Source: Heterodera schachtii
Lineage: Eukaryota > Nematoda > Chromadorea > Rhabditida > Heteroderidae
Direction of reading: 5' to 3'
Assembly (NCBI GenBank): GCA_023374025.1
Contig: SIJG01000005.1
Coordinates: 3,693,966-3,757,965 of the forward strand
DNA: 64,000 nucleotides
The notes below the pieces were generated by a model. It did not search any database. It saw nothing but the letters and a program-made list of their open reading frames with translations, and had not been told where the DNA came from. How positions within the stretch are numbered: the first letter of the stretch is position 1; every line of letters begins with the position of its first letter. Position numbers and translations under genes: made by a program. This document shows, piece by piece, positions 57,401-64,000 of this stretch.

Positions 57401-58800
57401 GGGGGGGGGTAAAAGAAAAATTATGTAGTAATTTGATGATAATGCAAATGTACAAATGCAATGAAAACTGTTTTTTTTCCAAAATTACTAAATTTCGGGC
57501 AAAAAAAAAAGTAGTTTTTTGAAAAGAAATCGCACAGTAAATTTATATTACTTTATAAAGGAAATTTTTTTCATGATCGATTTTTAGAGCCAATTTTAAG
57601 GAACCAAATTTTTGACAAAAAACCACACGCACCGATCTTTGCATTCTCCAAAAATGGCACTGACTGCGCCGACGTCGTTCATTTTCATGGCACAACGAAG
57701 TGCCTCAATTTGCTTCCCGTAGTTCAGGTACAACTCCTTGGCCACTTTGATCAGCTTGGTGTTCTCCGGGTCGGGCATGAACGGCACGCAACTGAAAAAG
57801 AAATAAAAAATATAAATAGTAAATTTTGGGTCGAATAAATTTTCACCCTTCTCTCGTGTTCTCAACCCTCCCAGTAGTAAACTCCAATTAAGTATTAAAA
57901 GGATGGTTACGGTTTAATAAAAAAAAACGGACTCGCTCAGTTCGGCCGTCAGAGTTCGGCCCTCACGGTTCGGCCGTCACGATTCAGCCGGCACGGTTCG
58001 GCCCCAGCGTGTTTTTCCACGATAACTTTTTTATTTATAATCCAAATCCAATAATCTTGGTATCATTCGAAAGCTCTTAACATGCTTTATTAGCCTTGCT
58101 AAAAAAACAAAAAAAATTTAAGCCTAGAAAAAATTTATTAAGAAAAAACTTCAAAAATTTCGACTTTTTCGCAATTTTCATGTATGACTTTTTTGGTAAT
58201 TGTCTAATCGCTAAGCAATAGCTTAGAAAAAGCTTCTAAACATGATAAGCTTTCGAATGATACCAACAATGTTGGATTTGGATTACAAAGAAAAAAAGCT
58301 ATCGTGGAAAAACACGCTGGGGCCGAACCGTGCCGGCCGAATCGTGGCGGCCGAACCGTGAGGGCCGAACCGTGACGGCCGAACTGAGGTAAACCGAAAA
58401 AAAACCACTAACTTGAAAAATCATCAGAAAATGGCTAAAAAAGATAGAATGACTAGCCTAGAAAACGAGACCCGGAGACTTTATCAACATTTTCACAAAA
58501 CCCTGGCACCCGGTAATTTTCTAAAAATTAATCCCGAATTAATATGAATTGGGGAAACAGGAGTTCGAGTGCTGAATCCGGTCCGAGTTGTACGGCCCGG
58601 AACATATTCGCCTTGATGTACAAACTTTCAAGTGTCCCCAAAAAACAAACCTCAACAGATCGAGGCAAATGCGTCCGTAGTCCATGTCCGCAAATTTGGG
58701 CTGCTTGGCCAGCTCGAGCAGCTTGTCCAATTGTTCAGCCTCAATGAGCAGGTCACACGCCTCAATCTCGGCATTGTTTAACAAGTTTTGCTCCACTTCG
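54426..58800 (-). pseudogene. Inverted, decayed RPN1/PSMD2 duplicate
   Basis: Minus-strand copies of exon 1 (58796-58653), exon 2 (57791-57633, intact 159 bases), exon 3 (about 57053-56820), exon 8 (about 56507-56337), exon 10 (about 55962-55850), exon 11 (about 55497-55263) and the start of exon 12 (about 54572-54450). Exons 4-7 and 9 and everything after exon 12 are missing. Exon 11 has lost single bases at two places relative to the intact gene (GGTGAC to GGGAC; GTGCCGTTGG to GTGCGTTGG), shifting the frame. Exon 12 turns into unrelated sequence after HSDCQLMCPA. It cannot make RPN1. Intron similarity to the plus-strand gene is partial, so the duplication is not very recent. Confidence 0.9.
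57940..58397. repeat. Fold-back MITE with GTTCGGCC subrepeats
   Basis: The left end (CTCAGTTCGGCCGTCA, repeated CGGTTCGGCCGTCACG words, then GTTTTTCCACGATAAC) is mirrored on the right (GTTATCGTGG-like, then CGGCCGAACCGTGA words, ending GGCCGAACTGAGGTAAACCG). The inner core ATCTTGGTATCATTCGAAAG / CTTTCGAATGATACCAA matches the other fold-back elements. It sits inside intron 1 of the RPN1 pseudogene. Confidence 0.8.
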
Positions 58801-60174
58801 GAATTGATTTTCTCAATCTTTTGTTTAATGTTATTTTTTTGTATCGAGAACTCGGAGTTTTACATTTTTGATTATAATTTTTCTTAAACTCTAATCTACC
58901 TCAAAAAGGCACTAATTTTAACTGAGGCTCACAAACAAAATTGGAGTTTTAGTTGAACTCACACAAACATACATACTTCTTCGCTCATTTCATTGTCAGG
59001 TCAGACAAGTTTAAAATAAAATACAAAATGCCAATGAAATCTAATATTTAATAAATTAAAAAATTATTTACCACGGAACCCGTCAGTTGGGCCCCACGTT
59101 TGGGCCCAAGCATGTTTTTTTTGGCTATAACTTTTTTCTTTGTTAACCAAATCCAACATTGTTGGTATCATTCGAAAGCTCTTAACAAGCTCTATCGGCT
59201 TCCCAAAAATCACAAAGGTTTAATAGGCTGTAAAAAATTTGTGTAGAAAAAACTTGAAAAATTTTGACTTTTTGAGATTTTCATGCATAACTTTTTTGGT
59301 AATTGTCTAATCGCGAAACAATGGCTTAGAAAAAGCTTCTAAACATGTTAAGCTTTCGAATGATACTAACTATGTTGGATTTGGATGGAAAAGAAAAAAG
59401 TTATTGTCAAAAAATTGGCTGGGGCCCAAACGTGTGGGGCCCAACTGACGTAGACCGTATTTACCAGCAACCCGAACAAAGGATCCACAGAATCCCGGTA
59501 AATGGGCATTTCCGGGCTTAAATGATTGACAGGGATTGGGCACTCGGGTTCAAATTGCCCATTTTTTGCCGGAACTTCCGGTACAGTCCCACAACCATTA
59601 TTTTGCACTTTTCGCAGAGCTGCGACCGAAAAACCAAGCCAAAAATAAGATTTAACAATTAAAAACCAAAAGATTTTGTAAAATTGCCTTAAATCAATCA
59701 AAAAAGTATAAAATATTATAATTATTTGCTTCCATTATCGTTTAAAAGCTTTTTCGTTTTTGCGCAGACCCGTAACAACACAAAAAAATTTTAAAAATTT
59801 CGGAGGAGTGAGCCTGATTTTTGATGTTCGGGCTAAAAAAAATTCACAAAGTTATTTTTCAAAATTTTCAATTCCGGACTTTTTAGATAATTTTAACTTT
59901 TTTCAAAATTTCCAAAATCCCGCAATCCCAAATTAATTTTCCAAAATGAATTCATTCATAATAAACTACTAATATAAAAGGAAATGAATTATGAGAAAAC
60001 TGTACAAATATTTGTAAATAATGAAATATTGGAAATTGAAAAGCTGAATTTTGCGGTAATTGTGTTAATTAGCGTCACTTTTAATTGCAAATCGGGCGCA
60101 TATAAAAAGGCATTAATATTAATCCATGTCAATCATCAAATTAATTAGCAAACATTTAAAATAATTTCATCAAA
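58801..60174. repeat. Spacer of the inverted duplication, with fold-back MITE 59080-59457
   Basis: 58900-58960 mirrors the 5' flank of RPN1 (about 5160-5240), and 60050-60174 mirrors the mucin-gene promoter (about 4090-4210). Between them lies a fold-back element: CGTCAGTTGGGCCCCACGTT at 59089 is mirrored by AACGTGTGGGGCCCAACTGACG ending about 59447. No gene. Confidence 0.75.
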
Positions 60175-60285
60175 ATGCTGCTAAACCCTGTTCAAAGCTT
60201 CCGTTCCTTTTTGTGTCCTCTGATGCTCTTTGGATGTTTCCGTTCGGCGGTGGCGGCAGCGGTGGCCAAAAGCCGGCACGGAACG
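60175..60285 (+). pseudogene. Truncated copy of the mucin-like gene
   Basis: Inverted counterpart of 4090-3980: starts ATGCTGCTAAACCCTGTTC as the intact gene does, retains FWMF-FGGG-coding sequence out of frame after a deletion, and stops abruptly at 60285 where a retrotransposon LTR begins. Confidence 0.8.
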
Positions 60286-60545
60286 TGTTGAGCCGGTTGA
60301 TTGCTCAAACAATAATTTGTGAAAGCCGAACACCAAATAAATTTATTAACACAAATGGAGAATAAATAAAACAATATTTGTCGGAGGAACGGAGCAGAAT
60401 TGGGGGAGCACAAAATAGGAAGGAAAACAATAGAATGAAAATGGACTAAGGGAAGGGAATGAATTAATGGGGTGATAATCAATATTTGGGGTCAAAGTTC
60501 CCAAGAGAGAAAATTACAAACATTTGAATGTTTGCCTCTCTAACA
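60286..60545 (-). repeat. 3' LTR, 260 bp
   Basis: On the minus strand it begins TGTTAGAGAGGC directly after the purine tract and ends GGCTCAACA. The TG...CA termini are standard. The 5 bases next to it (GAACG, 60281-60285) are the presumed target-site duplication; the other copy is outside the window. The LTR edge is inferred from the TG...CA ends and the break in mucin-gene homology. Confidence 0.8.
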
Positions 60546-60557
60546 CCTCCCCTTTTA
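60546..60557 (-). promoter_or_regulatory. Polypurine tract
   Basis: AAAAGGGGAGG on the minus strand immediately upstream of the 3' LTR; this primes plus-strand DNA synthesis in LTR retrotransposons. Confidence 0.8.
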
Positions 60558-60583
60558 AGTCCAACTGATCAGTGCAAGATCAG

Positions 60584-63500
60584 TCACACATAGGACGATT
60601 TGCTGGGGTCGACTTGAAGTCGATCAACAGGCCGGCGATTTCGAGTCGGATATCGTCGGGCTGGCGGTGATTGATTGGCTGGCGGGACTTCTGCCAAATT
60701 TTGGTCCCTTAATGGAATTGGGAGGCCAAATGTGCCATTGATCACATCAAGCGGGTCTTCGATGTCCTCATCCGGGATTTGACGTGCGCGGATTTGGTTT
60801 GCATGAAATCGACCGCGAGAATTATTCGGTAATTCGACGGTGTAAATGACACCCTTTTTGTCGATGATTTTGCCGGATCGCCATTCCGCTGAATTGTGCC
60901 GTTTTGTGAAGACCAATTGTCCGATGTCAAATGACCGGAATTTTGCGCCGTGTTTGCGATTGAATTGGTCCTCCATTTTGTCGTCCTTGACGATTGGAAT
61001 TGACAACGGAGGCCGCAGGAGGTCGAGGCCAATTCGAGGCTTACGGCCAAGAAATAATTCGGCCGGGCATTTTCCACCAAGTATTTCTGATGGTGTTGTG
61101 CGATAGGTGAGTAGAAAAGTGTCGAGCACATTGCCGTCGACTCCCTCCCCTTTTATTTTCGCAAATGCCCTCTTGAAGGTGTCGACCATCCGTTCGGCTT
61201 GGCCATTAGATTGTGGCATGTACGGGGCCGTGAAAATGTGGTCAATTTCATTTGACTTGACGAAATCTTGGAATTGATGGCTTTGAAATTGAGTGCCGTT
61301 GTCGGAAACAATTGTTTCCGGAATGCCATAATGTGCGATCAAAGAGCGCATTTTGGAGATTGTGGCCGGCGCATTTGTTGAATTCATTTCAAATATCTCC
61401 GGATATTTTGAAAATGAATCAACGACGATCAAATACATTTTTCCATGAAATGGCCCGGCGTAATCAATGTGAATGCGCTTCCATGGGCCATCAGATTTTG
61501 GCCATGACTGCAGTGTCGTTTTGATTGGATTTTTGGCGACAGCTGCACATGAATTGCATTTTTGGACGAACGCCTCGATTTCGGCGTCCATCAGTGGCCA
61601 GTAGACATGCATCCGGGCCAAAGACTTCATCCGTTTGACTCCCGGGTGTCCCTGATGAAGCATTTTGAGAATTTGCTTCTGCAGCGATTTTGGGATGATT
61701 GTTCGGTCTCCAAACATCAGACAGTCCTTGACGATCGAGATTTCGTCGCGACGTCGATTAAATTGTGTGAATTTGGCAATGTCCAGGCCCTCAATTTGCT
61801 GAAAATTTTTGACTTCCGGCCACTTATTTTTGACAAATTGGCGAATTTGTTGGAGTGCTGGATCATTTGCTGTTTCTTGGAGCAAATTCTTGAAAGTGAT
61901 CGGCATTTGGTTGACATTGTTGATCAAATTGCGATCCAATGCCGTTTCAACTTCAAATGATGCGATGATGACTTCGTCATCGTCGGATTTTGACTTTTGG
62001 ACTGAAATTAGGCGAGATATTGCATCTGCCTGTCCAAATTTGTCCGTTTTGACGTATTGTATGTCGAAGTCGTAAGCCGTCAAGATGAGTGACCACCGGA
62101 CGAGACGGTTGTGGGAGTGCTTCGGAACACCGTCTTTATTGCCAAAGATTTTCTTGAGTGGCTGGTGATCCGTGAGCAATGTGAATTTCCTGCCGAAAAT
62201 CATCTTGTGAAAACGTTTGACGGCTTCCACGAGTGCCAGGGCTACTTTTTCGATTTGCCCATAATTTTGCTCAGCCGGTGTAAGTGAACGCGAAAAGTGC
62301 GACACGGCTTTTATTGAGCCATTGGCAAATTTGTGTGAAATGACGCCGCCGATGCCATGTTGTGATGCGTCGGCTGCGACGATTATCGGCAAATTTGGGT
62401 CAAAATGCGTCAATGCCAGATCCGATTGTAGCATTGAAATGATTTTGGTGAACGCGTTTTGACATTTGGGTGACCAATCCCATTTGGCATCCTTCTTCAG
62501 CAATTCGTCCAGGGGCTGTCGAACAAACCGGAAATTTCGCACAAATTCTTGGTAATAATTGACCATGCCCAAATATGAACGCAATTCGCCGACGTTTGAA
62601 GGAATGCGCATTTCCGCGATGGCTGTGATTTTGTTTGGGTCCGGCCGACGTCCACTCTGATCAATGATCACGCCCAAATATTTGATTTCATTTTTGAAAA
62701 ATGAACATTTGTCCATCCGGACTTTGAACCCCCATTCCAAAATTCGGGTGAATATTTGGTTCAAATGTTGGCGGTGTTGATCAATGGTCGAGCTGACGAT
62801 GATTATGTCGTCCAAATAGGCCAATGCGAATGGGAAATCGGACAGCATGTTGTCCATCACTGATTGGAAGATACCGGGGGCGGATTTCACTCCAAATGGC
62901 AGCCGCTCATATTGGTAGTGACCCCGATGGGTACCGATTGTACACAATTTCTTTGATTCGGCGTCCAGTTCGATTTGCAGATATGCATCAGACAAATCCA
63001 ATTTTGTGAAAATTTTTCCACCATTGAGCGTGGCGAAAATGTCGGCTGGCAATGGCAGAGGATGTTGGTTTAATTGGAGAGAGTCGTTGAGCCCAGTGGA
63101 GAAATCGGCGCACAGACGAGCAGTTCCGTTCGCTTTCTTCACCACCAAAATTGGGGCGGACCAGTCGGTGTGCTCGACTGGTGTGATGACTTTCATTTTC
63201 TCCAACCGATCCAATTCTGCATTGATTATTGGCAGCGTTGAATAAGGCACTGGACGGGCGCGCTTGAATGTTGGATTTGCGCCTTCGTTGAGCATCAGAT
63301 GGGCTTTCATTTTGGAACAATAGCCAAGGCCATCTGAGAATATTTGCTCATATTTTTGCGGCAATATTTCGACGAATTGTTCGATTTTGGCCGCATCATT
63401 TGACGAAATTTGATTGATTTGGACGGGGCTGATCATTCGCCGAATTTCTTCCAGGAATCCAAACGCTTCCATTGCCGGCGTGCCCAAAAGATTCAATGAT

Positions 63501-63814
63501 CCCGATTTGGCAACATAATATGGCAGAGTTGCTTGAATCCCGTTGAATTTGAAGGTGGCGGTCCCGCGTCCAAGGAATTTGCACCGCTTTCCGTCGAAAA
63601 AGCGTGCCTCTTCTGAACATTTTTGAATTGGCGGTCGGCCCATTGCGTCGTAATCATCCTCGTTGATGATGATGATTTCCGCACCGCTGTCCAGGATGAA
63701 GCCAATTGTTGTTGTGCCGTTCACATTGATCGGTGCTTTCAGCAGATTCGATAATGGACGGAATTGATGTAGGCCGCGGGGAGCATCACCGTATTTGTGT
63801 TGAAATTTCTGCTC
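60584..63814 (-). CDS. pol: Ty3/gypsy pol polyprotein (protease, RT, RNase H, integrase)
   Basis: Open from 63814 (just after a TAA in this frame) to the stop at 60584, about 1076 residues. Domains in order: aspartic protease with ILDSGAE, reverse transcriptase with LDLSDAYLQIELD and the catalytic YLDDII, RNase H with DASQHGIGGVI and TDHQPL, then integrase with an HHCC zinc site (HQGHPGVKRM...CNSCAAV), core IHIDYAGPF and VSDNGTQFQ, and a QSNGQAERMV region. No chromodomain is evident; the tail is Pro/Arg-rich. The first in-frame codon used is likely reached by -1 frameshift from gag at 63808-63802. All catalytic residues I checked are present, so the element may be competent. Confidence 0.95.
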   Translation of the reverse strand, partial: EQKFQHKYGDAPRGLHQFRPLSNLLKAPINVNGTTTIGFILDSGAEIIIINEDDYDAMGRPPIQKCSEEARFFDGKRCKFLGRGTATFKFNGIQATLPYYVAKSGSLNLLGTPAMEAFGFLEEIRRMISPVQINQISSNDAAKIEQFVEILPQKYEQIFSDGLGYCSKMKAHLMLNEGANPTFKRARPVPYSTLPIINAELDRLEKMKVITPVEHTDWSAPILVVKKANGTARLCADFSTGLNDSLQLNQHPLPLPADIFATLNGGKIFTKLDLSDAYLQIELDAESKKLCTIGTHRGHYQYERLPFGVKSAPGIFQSVMDNMLSDFPFALAYLDDIIIVSSTIDQHRQHLNQIFTRILEWGFKVRMDKCSFFKNEIKYLGVIIDQSGRRPDPNKITAIAEMRIPSNVGELRSYLGMVNYYQEFVRNFRFVRQPLDELLKKDAKWDWSPKCQNAFTKIISMLQSDLALTHFDPNLPIIVAADASQHGIGGVISHKFANGSIKAVSHFSRSLTPAEQNYGQIEKVALALVEAVKRFHKMIFGRKFTLLTDHQPLKKIFGNKDGVPKHSHNRLVRWSLILTAYDFDIQYVKTDKFGQADAISRLISVQKSKSDDDEVIIASFEVETALDRNLINNVNQMPITFKNLLQETANDPALQQIRQFVKNKWPEVKNFQQIEGLDIAKFTQFNRRRDEISIVKDCLMFGDRTIIPKSLQKQILKMLHQGHPGVKRMKSLARMHVYWPLMDAEIEAFVQKCNSCAAVAKNPIKTTLQSWPKSDGPWKRIHIDYAGPFHGKMYLIVVDSFSKYPEIFEMNSTNAPATISKMRSLIAHYGIPETIVSDNGTQFQSHQFQDFVKSNEIDHIFTAPYMPQSNGQAERMVDTFKRAFAKIKGEGVDGNVLDTFLLTYRTTPSEILGGKCPAELFLGRKPRIGLDLLRPPLSIPIVKDDKMEDQFNRKHGAKFRSFDIGQLVFTKRHNSAEWRSGKIIDKKGVIYTVELPNNSRGRFHANQIRARQIPDEDIEDPLDVINGTFGLPIPLRDQNLAEVPPANQSPPARRYPTRNRRPVDRLQVDPSKSSYV

Positions 63815-64000
63815 TTATTTTGGTGAAATGCTCGAATTTTGTCGCATTGCCGATCGATGTGGCCTTTGCGATTACATTTGCGGCATATATTTTCCTTCTT
63901 TGGGCAATCCTGGCCCCAATGCAATTCTCCGCAACGATAGCAGTTGCTCGGCGGGGCTTTGGCCTTTGATTTGCCCGAAAATTTCTGATTTGGGCGACCA
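63739..64000 (-). CDS. gag: Gag C-terminus with two CCHC zinc knuckles (partial)
   Basis: Open from the window edge to a stop at 63741-63739. Contains C-x2-C-x3-H-x4-C (CYRCGELHWGQDC) followed by C-x2-C-x4-H-x4-C (CRKCNRKGHIDRQC), the nucleocapsid RNA-binding motifs. It overlaps the pol frame by about 75 bases. The N-terminal gag is outside the window. Confidence 0.88.
   Translation of the reverse strand, partial: GRPNQKFSGKSKAKAPPSNCYRCGELHWGQDCPKKENICRKCNRKGHIDRQCDKIRAFHQNKSRNFNTNTVMLPAAYINSVHYRIC
63802..63808 (-). promoter_or_regulatory. Probable -1 ribosomal frameshift site A_AAU_UUC
   Basis: In the gag frame the minus strand reads AGA AAT TTC, i.e. A AAU UUC, the canonical X_XXY_YYZ slippery heptamer. 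It lies in the short gag-pol overlap, 9 bases after the stop that closes the pol frame upstream and about 60 bases before the gag stop. Slipping one base back gives AAA UUU and enters pol. A GC-rich stretch (GGTGATGCTCCCCGCGGCC) follows about 10 bases on and could pair. Confidence 0.75.

Larger units (their letters stand above)
60286..64000 (-). mobile_element. Ty3/gypsy LTR retrotransposon (3' part in window)
   Basis: Minus-strand element: gag zinc knuckles at 63960-63850, pol to 60584, purine tract, 3' LTR to 60286. The 5' LTR and most of gag lie beyond the window. The pol frame is intact. The insertion interrupts the truncated mucin copy, so it postdates the inverted duplication. Confidence 0.92.

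Overview
This is a eukaryotic window, AT-rich and dense in short introns. Splice acceptors mostly read TTTTCAG/TTTCAG, genes are compact and often encode secreted proteins. Together with RPN1, animal haem peroxidases and a FICD-type Fic gene this points to a nematode. Families of repeat-rich secreted proteins and a GC-AG intron in the peroxidases fit a plant-parasitic cyst nematode (Globodera/Heterodera type). The phylum is well supported; the genus is inference.

Layout. 766-2374 (-): four-exon secreted coiled-coil protein (family member A). 3394-4090 (-): small Ser/Thr-rich secreted mucin-like gene. 5281-12304 (+): 16-exon proteasome subunit RPN1/PSMD2 lacking the usual N-terminal ~190 residues. 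12.3-17.8 kb: nested fold-back repeats, a degenerate copy of the RPN1 3' end and a hAT-like MITE. 17975-21170 (-): LINE with ORF1 and ORF2 in one frame separated by a single UAG. 22620-24208 (+): secreted protein built of 18-residue solenoid repeats. 24443-25624: element with long inverted arms carrying a tRNA-like promoter. 28122-31102 (-): family member B, paralogous to A, with a MITE in intron 2. 31831-33381 (-): Gly/Asn/Gln-rich secreted repeat protein. 34157-40528 and 41734-47412 (-): two tandem haem peroxidase genes, the first fused behind the same Gly/Asn/Gln repeat module. 52178-53706 (+): Fic (AMPylase) domain protein. 54430-60285: inverted, decayed copy of the mucin-RPN1 segment. 60286-64000 (-): Ty3/gypsy retrotransposon inserted into the decayed mucin copy, running off the window end.

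How it fits together. The 3.4-12.3 kb segment is mirrored at 54.4-60.3 kb, so a large inverted duplication brackets the window; the right copy is a pseudogene. The peroxidase block is a second, direct duplication of about 7.9 kb, and its leader/repeat module is shared with the neighbouring repeat-protein gene. Both peroxidases have Gln where the distal His belongs, and each carries a different disabling lesion. Exon structures were built by hand from splice signals and phase; where all phases close I say so.
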